Assembly (NCBI GenBank): GCA_022615215.1
Contig: JAKEHD010000119.1
Coordinates: 1-12,744, forward strand
Source of the DNA: Blastocatellia bacterium
GTDB taxonomy: Bacteria > Acidobacteriota > Blastocatellia > UBA7656
Direction of reading: 5' to 3'
DNA: 12,744 bases
A model generated the notes under the pieces. It was not told where the DNA came from and did not search any database. It was given only the letters and a program-made list of their open reading frames with translations. The translations under genes were made by a program, and so were the position numbers. Below are positions 6,532-12,744 of the stretch, piece by piece (position 1 is the first letter of the stretch; each line of letters starts with the position of its first letter).

Positions 6532-6604
6532 AATCAGCCATCAGCTATCAGCTATCAGAATAAAGACTGACGGCTGACGGCTGACGGCTGAAGACTGATT
6601 GCTG
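6532..6604 (-). repeat. Head-to-head GCTGAYR arrays after the glycine-zipper gene
   Basis: Reverse-oriented units (CCATCAG, CTATCAG, CTATCAG; 6538-6558) face three forward CTGACGG units (6567-6587) across the 8-nt spacer AATAAAGA. Degenerate CTG steps continue to 6604. The arms can fold into a long imperfect hairpin with G-U and A-C positions. It lies 28 nt downstream of the minus-strand stop of the next gene, suiting a terminator-like role; that role is inference. Confidence 0.8.
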
Positions 6605-6631
6605 TAAGAAAGAAATCTTTATGGCTGATTT

Positions 6632-7459
6632 CTAACGGCGGCGGCGGCTGGAGGTCTTTTCGCCTGTCAGAAGAGACCACAGAGCGCCTCCGCCTCCGCC
6701 GAGCGCAGCGCCTATGGCCGCGCCGCGTTTGCCGCCCGACAGAGCGCCTATTCCGGCGCCTGCGCCAGCGCCTATGAGCGTCTTTGTGAGCACGCTCTTA
6801 CGTGAGACGCGGCGATTGAAGGCCCTGCTCGGTTTTTTGGTCAGTGCAAGGGCTGTCCCCGTGCCGCCTCCGACGAGCGCCCCAATGATTGCGCCTTTCT
6901 TGCCTCCTATCCCTCCGCCTATGCCCGCGCCTGCGGCTGCGCCGCCTCCGATCAAGAGGGCCTTGCGCGCGGTCGATCCTATGCCGCGATCAACCTTGTA
7001 ATCGTTGTTGTAGGCGCGGTCGCCGAGAGTCCGTGAACTTGTAGCAGAGCGAGTGCGGGGAGAATAGTACGATTCTCCGTAAACGGTTGGCGACGAACCA
7101 GCCGCGCCTGCGTTCTGGCATAGCAGGCTGCGAAGATTGGCTTGCTGGCCCTGCCCGTCGTTATACCCTTGATTGTATCCGTCGAGATAGCCGCGCGCCC
7201 GGCCGGCCAAAGACGCTTCGTCAGGATAGTTGAAACCGCCCACCCCTGCATTGAATCCTTCCGCATACCCGGATTTGAAGTCTCCGAGATATGCGCTGTC
7301 TATGGCTTCCGGCTCCGCCGCCAGGGCCGTTCTAACTACAGGGGCGCGCGTGCTTGTGAAATCGGATGTTTTACTTGAAGGACTATGATCGTTAAAGGCC
7401 AGCACCCCCGCTGCCGCGAGCACGGCCACTAACATCATCACCATAAATTTCGTTGACAT
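6632..7459 (-). CDS. Exported protein with duplicated glycine-zipper segments
   Basis: A 275-aa protein of unknown function, probably in the cell envelope. I choose the ATG at 7459 (MSTKFMVMMLVAVLAAAGVL) because it gives a good signal peptide or anchor at once and AGGAG lies about 8 nt upstream. The same frame is open back to 7594, but that extension is basic and repeat-like. Residues 60-101 are rich in GY and GF steps (FKSGYAEGFNAG, GYLDGYNQGYNDG). Two glycine zippers follow, residues 167-207 and 226-265. Both carry the pattern GAGIG, then GGK(K/R)GA, IGA and a GGG run, so they are an internal duplication. Each could form a tightly packed transmembrane hairpin. The protein ends in a basic SSRRRR tail. 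Gly-zipper proteins often sit in outer or inner membranes; a more specific role cannot be read here. Confidence 0.75.
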   Translation of the reverse strand: MSTKFMVMMLVAVLAAAGVLAFNDHSPSSKTSDFTSTRAPVVRTALAAEPEAIDSAYLGDFKSGYAEGFNAGVGGFNYPDEASLAGRARGYLDGYNQGYNDGQGQQANLRSLLCQNAGAAGSSPTVYGESYYSPRTRSATSSRTLGDRAYNNDYKVDRGIGSTARKALLIGGGAAAGAGIGGGIGGKKGAIIGALVGGGTGTALALTKKPSRAFNRRVSRKSVLTKTLIGAGAGAGIGALSGGKRGAAIGAALGGGGGALWSLLTGEKTSSRRRR

Positions 7460-7506
7460 CTCCATCTCTCCTCTCTTTCCATCAAAGTGCGGTTCGTTTT
7501 TATCAA

Positions 7507-7528
7507 GCACGTGGACGTGCGGTTTTTT
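7507..7528 (+). terminator. GCACGT/ACGTGC palindrome followed by six T
   Basis: GCACGT (7507-7512) and ACGTGC (7515-7520), two bases apart, are followed by GG and then TTTTTT (7523-7528) on the plus strand. This looks like a small intrinsic terminator, but no plus-strand gene precedes it. It lies in the leader of the minus-strand gene. It could block antisense transcription, or the palindrome could be a protein-binding site. Confidence 0.35.
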
Positions 7529-7645
7529 CTTTGGCCCGCCCACTACACAAAAGGCACCGAGGCATAAAGATTTCTTCCTTGCTTGTGTCTTCACTCGCTT
7601 TATAGTTTGTTTCCTTGAGCGCCTCTTTCGACTCGAATCTCTACA

Positions 7646-7731
7646 GACCGATGGGGATTTTTTACATATACGGGGTTATGCAATCGACCATTTGGTCTAT
7701 CACAAAGAGCATCCGAAGCCCCATATCGGTC
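7646..7731. promoter_or_regulatory. Nested inverted repeats upstream of the glycine-zipper gene
   Basis: GACCGATGGGG (7646-7656) pairs with CCCCATATCGGTC (7719-7731) with a 2-nt bulge. Inside is a smaller perfect hairpin, GACCA-TT-TGGTC (7686-7697). The element is about 190-270 bp upstream of the chosen ATG. It could be an operator pair, a structured leader or a small remnant of mobile DNA. No regulator is identifiable. Confidence 0.4.
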
Positions 7732-7798
7732 ATTCTCTTTGAACTGCCTGCGCATAAACGAACCCTTTCAACTTATCGCCGCAACAGGCTATCTGTTT

Positions 7799-9079
7799 TT
7801 ACTGCACTATTAAAGGATTAGATCGCCTGTCGTCCGGCGGATTTATCACGGTAACGACATCGCCCGTTTTCATCTTTATCTTTGCACGCAGCGTGCCGGG
7901 ACCGATCAGTTTCGTCTTGCGCTCGCGCCCGTTGACCTCTACCACCGCTTTGTTGGCAATCTCTAAACCTGTGACCAGGAGCTTCTTTTTCGACAGGCGC
8001 GTGAGGGCTGTTATGATGGGAGCGCCTGCACCCGGAACCAGGGAGGCATTCACGCGATAAAAGCCTGTTGAGTTGCCATTAAACGCGCCTATGCCCATCA
8101 CGTAGCGGCCCGTGTAGGGCAGCACGATGTTGAAGCGCGGGTCGTCTCCGTCGAACTGGTCGCTGTAGAAGTATTCGGTCCCCGTCTCCGGGTCTATCAA
8201 ATTCATTTCTGCGTCGAGCCGCGAACCTAGCACTTCCGAATCCACGTCGACGATGAGCGTCTGGCCCGCCGTTGCTATGAAGCTGTAAAAGTCTATGTCA
8301 TCGATATCTGCGATCTCTCCGAATATAGTGACCGGCAGGTCTGGCAACCCCTGAGCGATGCGGTCGTTCGGTTCGACTTCATCTACATCGACGCCGCGAG
8401 TTATGTTGAGCGCGTAATCGAATGCGGGACCGCCGAAGTCTTCTATATCGCCAATGCCTGCGATCAACACCTGATCGTCGGGCGATGTGAAACGTATCAA
8501 CGGGTCGTTATTTCCGTCGCCCAGGTCTCTGGCAAGCAGATCGCCCGTTGAGTTGAAAAGAAGGATGTCTGCTATCAGGAGCGAATTGCCCAGCCTTGTG
8601 GCGAACGGCTCGATGGTTATCTGCTGTCCGGCGAGGGCTTCGAAGGCGAAGAAGTCGATGTCGCCGTTGAAGCTTATCTCGCCGAATATATTTACGGGAA
8701 GCGAAACTCCCTGAGCGACCTGATCGTTAGGCTCGATCTCGAATATATCGCCGCCGCCCGTGCCGAAGCTTTGCAGAGTCGCCGCTGGCCGAGCAGCCTG
8801 CCGCCGCCGCGCGAGCGCGCTCTCCATGCTTATGCCCGGAGTTCGCCGGGGGGCGCTCTTCGATTCAAGCGCGTTTTCAGGGTCTCGATGGACTCTCTGA
8901 AACGCGGCAGCGCGGTCGAGATTTGCAGTCGGCGTGATTCTGTTATTGGTTCTTTCGCCTGCTTCGGGCCGGGTGATTTTAAGAGGCGAGTCCTGGTTTT
9001 GGGCACCGACGAAGGTGGCGGTCAGGAGCAAGGCGACGCAGGTTGTGGCAACCGCTCGTCTCAATGATTGCTTATACAT
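7799..9079 (-). CDS. Secreted protein with two PPC-like domains and IPT-like C-terminus
   Basis: A predicted exported 426-aa protein of unknown role. Residues 1-26 form a signal peptide (basic SLRR, hydrophobic CVALLLTATFVG, then AQ). After a disordered, charged stretch (27-110) come two homologous PPC (bacterial pre-peptidase C-terminal) domains at about 114-226 and 234-347. Each opens with the hallmark EPND (116-119, 236-239), followed by IFGEI and then DIDFF or DIDFY. Such Asp-rich beta-sandwiches often follow secreted peptidases, but no protease domain exists here. Residues 354-426 (PIITALTRLSKKKLLVTG onwards) form a small domain similar to the end of the metalloprotease at 4722-6209. GGAGAA lies 5 nt before the ATG. 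A palindrome sits in the leader. It may be an adhesin, a binding partner or a stand-alone substrate-binding module. Confidence 0.85.
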   Translation of the reverse strand: MYKQSLRRAVATTCVALLLTATFVGAQNQDSPLKITRPEAGERTNNRITPTANLDRAAAFQRVHRDPENALESKSAPRRTPGISMESALARRRQAARPAATLQSFGTGGGDIFEIEPNDQVAQGVSLPVNIFGEISFNGDIDFFAFEALAGQQITIEPFATRLGNSLLIADILLFNSTGDLLARDLGDGNNDPLIRFTSPDDQVLIAGIGDIEDFGGPAFDYALNITRGVDVDEVEPNDRIAQGLPDLPVTIFGEIADIDDIDFYSFIATAGQTLIVDVDSEVLGSRLDAEMNLIDPETGTEYFYSDQFDGDDPRFNIVLPYTGRYVMGIGAFNGNSTGFYRVNASLVPGAGAPIITALTRLSKKKLLVTGLEIANKAVVEVNGRERKTKLIGPGTLRAKIKMKTGDVVTVINPPDDRRSNPLIVQ

Positions 9080-9109
9080 TGAAGTTCTCCGGCAATTCCC
9101 TGTGCTTCA

Positions 9110-9122
9110 CCCGAATATCGGG
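9110..9122. promoter_or_regulatory. CCCGAATATCGGG palindrome upstream of the PPC gene
   Basis: CCCGA and TCGGG flank a 3-nt centre, 31 to 43 nt upstream of the PPC-gene ATG. Position and symmetry fit an operator or a small leader hairpin. No cognate regulator is identifiable. Confidence 0.4.
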
Positions 9123-9174
9123 GGTATGATGAACGAGAAGCGCGATGGGTGTGCCGCCGGGAAATTTTTTTTAG

Positions 9175-9326
9175 CCATCGGCTATCAGCCTATATCGCTT
9201 TGCAATTGCAGACGACACAGCCGCTTGCGAGAAGCTGAGAAATCATAGGTTTAGCCGTGTATCTCACCGATGAAACTCGCCGTAAAGACTGATAGCTGAT
9301 AGCTGATGGCTGATAGCTGATGGCTG
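9175..9326. repeat. GCTGAYR arrays flanking the kinase-PPC gap
   Basis: Two reverse-oriented units, CCATCGG (one mismatch) and CTATCAG, lie at 9175-9188. Five forward units, CTGATAG, CTGATAG, CTGATGG, CTGATAG and CTGATGG, plus CTG, fill 9289-9326. The forward array ends at the base next to the histidine kinase stop codon (9327). About 100 bp of unremarkable sequence lies between the two. TAAAGA immediately precedes the forward array here and also at 6561-6566. Confidence 0.88.
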
Positions 9327-11276
9327 TTAGTCGGATGCAGGGAGGATGATCTCGAAGGTCGTGCCGACGCCGACTTCGCTCTCGAAGCGTATCTTGCCGT
9401 TATGAAGTTGAATGGAGCGGAATGCCTGGGCAAGCCCTATGCCTGAGCCGCCTTTCCTGGTCGTATAGTAGAGGTTGAATATGCGTTCGCGGGCTTCGGG
9501 CGCGATGCCTATCCCCCGGTCGCTTACGGTTATTCGCACCGAGCCGTCCGCGACCCGCGATGTAGAGACTTTCAGCGGGCCGCCTTCGGGCATGGCCTGG
9601 CACCCGTTTATTATCACGTTCAACAACCCCTGTTTGAGAATGTCCGCGTCACCGTCGACGATCAATTGCCCATAAGCCAACTCCTGCTTGATCATAACGC
9701 CCCGCTCTTCAGCTTCGGTCGATGCGAGCGCGACCACCTGCCTCACTATCGTGTTGAGGTCGAGAGGTTGAAGGCTCACTTCGACCGGGCGCGTGAAGTT
9801 GAGGAAGGTCTGCACTACGCGGTCGAGGCGTTTTATTTCCGAATCGAGTATCTCGATTTGAGGCTTGGGGTCCGCCGTGCCCGATTCGAGTTTCGAGCGG
9901 AGTATCTCCAGGTGTATCACCATGGCGTTGAGCGGATTTTTGACCTCGTGCGCGATGCCCGACGTTATGCGGCCGAGGTCGGCAAGCTTTTTCGACAGAT
10001 CCCATTGCGATTCGAACTTCTGAAACGATTCGTAATCGCGCAGGCTGACGAGCGCCCCGACGGCTTCGCCCGCGTCCTCTATGTATTGCAGCGAAGCCAG
10101 CACCTTCTTCGCGCGCGCGCCGTCCGGCACATGAAGTATCGTGCGCGCTATGGACCTGTGCTCGCTGAAAGCCCGCTCTACAAGAATGACGAGCGGGTGA
10201 TTGGCTCCGAGGCTTTCGTCTATGGGGAGACCGGTGATATCGAGACGCTCTATTCCCAGTATGCGCTCGGCATCGGGGCTTGCGAGGATAATACGGCCTT
10301 CGCGGTTGATGAGGAGCAATCGGTCTTCGAGGTGGCTTACGATCTGGCGGAGTTGTCCGCGCATCAACTCCAGTTCCGTGCGCCTGCCCGCGAGCCTCTC
10401 TCCGAGTTGTCTGAGGCGCGCGGTCACTCCCGTCACCGCCTCGTCGCGCGGCAGATGCTCATCGCTTATAACATCCGGCTCTTCGGCTTCACCCAGGCGG
10501 TCTATGCCGGCCGATATCGCTTCGAGCGGCTTCAGCAGCAGGTTCGCCGAACTGATGGCGACTATCGCCGCTATGACTATGGCCAGCAACCCTATGAAGA
10601 GGTTGGTCGCTATCGGTGACACGAGTTCGCTTCGAACGGCTGACGCGAGCACCCCTATGTGAAGTTCGCCCTCGAAAACACGCTCGCCTATGGCGTTATC
10701 GACTGAAATGGGCTTGCGAAATTCATAGAGGGCCGGGCCTGAAAAGACGCGGTAAAGCTGTAGATAAGCATTTTGATTGGCCAGCGCGTTCAAGTCGGGG
10801 TTGTTCGAGGGCACAGCCCCTATCATGTGAGCGTTGGCCGCGAGTTCGTTTCGGCCCTCGGCGTCTGTGATAATACGGCCGCTCACGTTGGTTATATAGA
10901 GGTAGGCAATAGGGCGCGAAGAGATTATGGTCGATTCCATAAGCCCCCGCACGCTCGAATGATGGGCCGCAAGCGCCGCGTAAGGGCTGTTGAGTTCGGC
11001 TACGCTCAGGTTGTGCTGCATCTCCTGTTTGACTGCGTATTCGATCTGTGAGGACAACTGGTCGGCCTGATCTCTCGTGCGAGAGATTATCACCCCGGTC
11101 AGGTTGGCTATATTGGCAAGGGTGCTGACCACTACGACCAGGGCCACGAGCAGAGTTATGAGGGCTATCTGTCGCGCGCGGACGCCGCTCAGAGACCAGA
11201 GCGAAGCCCTCCATCGGTCATGAGCGGTGGTCTCGTCCTGCGCGAACCTGTCGCCTGTGGTTAGTGTCGTTGCCAC
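9327..11276 (-). CDS. Membrane sensor histidine kinase (NtrB-like output)
   Basis: This is the sensor of a two-component system, expected to autophosphorylate on His and pass phosphate to the NtrC-type regulator encoded just upstream. Domains in order: TM1 (36-58), a roughly 160-residue extracytoplasmic sensor region (59-221) probably of the CACHE type, TM2 (222-247), a HAMP-like linker (248-300), a PAS-like domain (about 310-415), HisKA with phosphoacceptor H443 in GIAHEVKNPLN, and HATPase_c. The ATPase domain shows the N-box LLNVIINGCQAMP (551-563), G1 DRGIGI (586-591), F-box RIFNLYYTT (598-606) and G2 GGSGIGLA (609-616). The start is GTG at 11276; the upstream Shine-Dalgarno is weak. It lies 56 nt after the response regulator gene, so probably the same operon. 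The signal sensed is not deducible. Confidence 0.92.
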   Translation of the reverse strand: MATTLTTGDRFAQDETTAHDRWRASLWSLSGVRARQIALITLLVALVVVVSTLANIANLTGVIISRTRDQADQLSSQIEYAVKQEMQHNLSVAELNSPYAALAAHHSSVRGLMESTIISSRPIAYLYITNVSGRIITDAEGRNELAANAHMIGAVPSNNPDLNALANQNAYLQLYRVFSGPALYEFRKPISVDNAIGERVFEGELHIGVLASAVRSELVSPIATNLFIGLLAIVIAAIVAISSANLLLKPLEAISAGIDRLGEAEEPDVISDEHLPRDEAVTGVTARLRQLGERLAGRRTELELMRGQLRQIVSHLEDRLLLINREGRIILASPDAERILGIERLDITGLPIDESLGANHPLVILVERAFSEHRSIARTILHVPDGARAKKVLASLQYIEDAGEAVGALVSLRDYESFQKFESQWDLSKKLADLGRITSGIAHEVKNPLNAMVIHLEILRSKLESGTADPKPQIEILDSEIKRLDRVVQTFLNFTRPVEVSLQPLDLNTIVRQVVALASTEAEERGVMIKQELAYGQLIVDGDADILKQGLLNVIINGCQAMPEGGPLKVSTSRVADGSVRITVSDRGIGIAPEARERIFNLYYTTRKGGSGIGLAQAFRSIQLHNGKIRFESEVGVGTTFEIILPASD

Positions 11277-11294
11277 GTCCGTCTATCGACGATG

Positions 11295-11316
11295 AACCCG
11301 GAACCGGGACCGGGTT
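11295..11316 (-). other. GC-rich hairpin between regulator and kinase genes
   Basis: AACCCGG (11295-11301) and CCGGGTT (11310-11316) form a perfect 7-bp stem with an 8-nt loop in the 56-nt gap. GATGAA (11291-11296) and TTCATC (11322-11327) offer an alternative outer pairing. With no U-run it more likely tunes mRNA stability or kinase translation than stops transcription. Confidence 0.55.
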
Positions 11317-11332
11317 GATGATTCATCGCTCC

Positions 11333-12712
11333 TCAATCGATTTGCTCCTCGCCTGCTTTCCGGTAAGCCTTCAGTTTGTTGTGAAGCGTTTTCAGGCTGA
11401 TGTTCAGCGTCTCAGCAGTACGAGTCTTGTTGTTATCACTGCGCGCGAGCGTACACAGTATGATCCGCCGTTCGACCTCATTGAGCGGCATACCTATAGG
11501 TATCATCACGGCGTCCGCGCTTGGTGAGGGTGGTTGGCCTGTGATTTGCGGAGGCAGGTGGCGCTTTTCTATCTGCTCGGCTTCGCATATGATGACCGCT
11601 CGCTCTATGGCGTTGCGAAGCTCTCTGACGTTGCCGGGCCAATGATAATCCAGCAGCACCTCCATGGCCTCGATCGAGATGAGCCGCGCCGATTTGTTAT
11701 GGCGCTGGCGCAGCTCGTCTATCATGTGCTGAACGAGCAGCGGGACGTCCTCCCGGTGATCGCGCAGCGGGGGCAGGTCTATTGTAATGACGTTGAGACG
11801 GTACAGCAAGTCCTCACGCAGCATTCCATCCTGCACGGCCCTGAAGGGGTCTTTATTGGTCGCGGCGATCACGCGGACATCCACATCCATCTCCCTCGCC
11901 GCTCCGAGCCGCCGCACCTTTTTGTCTTCGAGCACGCGCAACAGTTTCGCCTGAAGCAGAAAAGGCATCTCGGCGATTTCATCGAGAAGGAGCGTCCCCG
12001 TGTTTGCAAGCTCGAAGCATCCCATCCTTCGGTCGGCAGCGCCCGTGAACGCCCCCCTTTCATGACCGAAGAGTTCCGATTCCATGAGTGTCTCAGGCAC
12101 GGCCGCGCAGTTGATGGCTATGAAGGGGCGGTCCTCGCGCGGACTCAATTTGTGAATCGTGCGGGCGACCATCTCTTTGCCTGTGCCCGACTCGCCCGTG
12201 ACCAGGACCGATACGGCGCTGGGCGCTACCTGTTCTATAAGAGTATATACCTCGCGCATCGCTTCCGAGTTTCCCACCATGTCGCCGAACGCGCCGTACT
12301 GGCGAAGCTGGCGGCGGAGCAACTCGTTTTCGCGCCGCGTGCTGCTGTATTCGGAGGCCTTTCTGAGAACCAGTTGGAGCTTGCGCATGTCTATGGGCTT
12401 CTCGAAGTAATAGAAAGCGCCCTCTTCCTTGACCGAGCGAATGGCGGCATCTACAGATCCCTGGCCCGTGAGCAATATGACGGCCGTGTCGGGGTTCTCT
12501 TCTCTGAGCTGATTGAGCAATTGAAATCCGTCCAGGTTCGGCATGATGACATCCGTGATGACGACGAGAGGGGCGAACGTTTCGACGCGCTCCAACGCTT
12601 CGCGGCCGTTGGCTGCCGTCTCGGTTTCATACCCCCATCCTGCCACCAGTTCGCTGAGACCCTGGCGTGCAGGCTCTTCATCATCGACTATGAGTACGCG
12701 CTGGCCTGACAT
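11333..12712 (-). CDS. NtrC-family sigma54-dependent response regulator
   Basis: This is a DNA-binding activator that, when phosphorylated, uses ATP hydrolysis to open sigma54-RNA polymerase promoters. The receiver domain (5-120) has D10/D11, phosphoacceptor D54 in ITDVIMPN, T82 and K105 in FEKP. The AAA+ domain (about 145-375) has Walker A GESGTGKE (173-180), the sigma54-contact loop GAFTGA (220-225), Walker B LLLDEI (241-246), and WPGNVRELRN (358-367). The C-terminal Fis-type helix-turn-helix is at about 410-453. All catalytic residues look intact at 459 aa. The ATG at 12712 gives the standard receiver N-terminus (MSGQRVLIVDDEEPARQG), though no good Shine-Dalgarno precedes it. It is transcribed before its probable partner kinase at 9327-11276. 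Target genes are not identifiable here. Confidence 0.95.
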   Translation of the reverse strand: MSGQRVLIVDDEEPARQGLSELVAGWGYETETAANGREALERVETFAPLVVITDVIMPNLDGFQLLNQLREENPDTAVILLTGQGSVDAAIRSVKEEGAFYYFEKPIDMRKLQLVLRKASEYSSTRRENELLRRQLRQYGAFGDMVGNSEAMREVYTLIEQVAPSAVSVLVTGESGTGKEMVARTIHKLSPREDRPFIAINCAAVPETLMESELFGHERGAFTGAADRRMGCFELANTGTLLLDEIAEMPFLLQAKLLRVLEDKKVRRLGAAREMDVDVRVIAATNKDPFRAVQDGMLREDLLYRLNVITIDLPPLRDHREDVPLLVQHMIDELRQRHNKSARLISIEAMEVLLDYHWPGNVRELRNAIERAVIICEAEQIEKRHLPPQITGQPPSPSADAVMIPIGMPLNEVERRIILCTLARSDNNKTRTAETLNISLKTLHNKLKAYRKAGEEQID

Positions 12713-12744
12713 AGAGTAGAGAGTTTATCACAAGCCGAAATGAG

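Larger units (their letters stand above)
6210..6631. other. 422-bp spacer filled with repeats, no supported gene
   Basis: Between the start of the metalloprotease gene and the stop of the glycine-zipper gene I see only repeats and hairpins (6225-6240, 6248-6285, 6298-6356, 6409-6431, 6532-6604). A minus-strand open frame across 6268-6507 encodes a peptide built largely from these repeats (QITQITQ) and is not credible as a gene. The promoter of the metalloprotease gene should lie here; I could not pick out a clear -35/-10 pair. Confidence 0.7.
7460..7798. other. 339-bp spacer upstream of the glycine-zipper gene
   Basis: I see no credible gene here. The spacer holds a GC-rich palindrome with a T-run (7507-7528) and a larger nested inverted repeat (7646-7731), plus a weak AACAG/CTGTT hairpin (7783-7797). 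It should contain the glycine-zipper gene promoter and the end of the PPC-gene transcript. The plus-strand open frame at 7615-7821 runs through the inverted repeats and into the PPC gene end, and I do not accept it. Confidence 0.6.

Noticed and set aside
7460..7594. N-terminal extension of the glycine-zipper protein
   Set aside because: It would bury the signal peptide behind 45 basic, repeat-like residues, whereas the ATG at 7459 has a well-placed AGGAG.
9080..9110. Possible sigma54 -24/-12 promoter upstream of the PPC gene
   Set aside because: The GCAC and TTGC blocks are spaced one base too far apart, the -24 GG is missing, and it overlaps the ribosome binding site.
9666..10619. 317-aa plus-strand open frame
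   Set aside because: It lies opposite the histidine kinase and has no recognisable domains.
11534..12709. 391-aa plus-strand open frame
   Set aside because: It is antisense to the NtrC-type regulator, whose minus-strand frame has every expected motif; high GC keeps the opposite strand open.

Overview
The window is bacterial chromosomal DNA of moderately high GC, with seven confidently coding genes, one further secreted protein of unknown role, and no RNA genes, CRISPR array or intact mobile element that I can see. The mix suggests an aerobic, Gram-negative-type soil or water bacterium. The genes include an O2-dependent HemF, an NtrC/NtrB-type sigma54 system, and secreted proteins with PPC and IPT-like C-terminal domains. 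Intergenic DNA is packed with 7-bp tandem repeats. From memory this combination fits Acidobacteriota (Blastocatellia-like), but that placement is inference; no rRNA or marker gene here tests it.

Layout. Positions 192-3245 (+) look like an operon of an ATP-grasp ligase, a PHP-family phosphoesterase and a NodB-type polysaccharide deacetylase, plausibly for cell-envelope or exopolysaccharide work. A repeat-rich spacer with a REP-like hairpin cluster (3246-3676) leads to a stand-alone hemF (3677-4639, +). hemF converges on a secreted matrixin-type metalloprotease (4722-6209, -), with a large repeat-built hairpin between the two stop codons. Further minus-strand genes follow: a glycine-zipper protein (6632-7459), a PPC-domain secreted protein (7799-9079), and a two-component pair. 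The response regulator (11333-12712) is transcribed first and the histidine kinase (9327-11276) second.

How parts relate. The metalloprotease and the PPC protein share a similar short C-terminal beta-rich domain and are both predicted to be exported. The two-component pair could control any sigma54-dependent gene, but I found no convincing -24/-12 promoter in the window, so its target is unknown.

The most distinctive feature is the non-coding DNA. At least four unrelated repeat units (AAGGATG, GCTGAYR, ACGCATC, YGATGAA) all have a period of exactly 7 bp. Inverted pairs of arrays sit just downstream of several stop codons. Two genes, the ATP-grasp ligase and hemF, have C-termini that run into repeat DNA.
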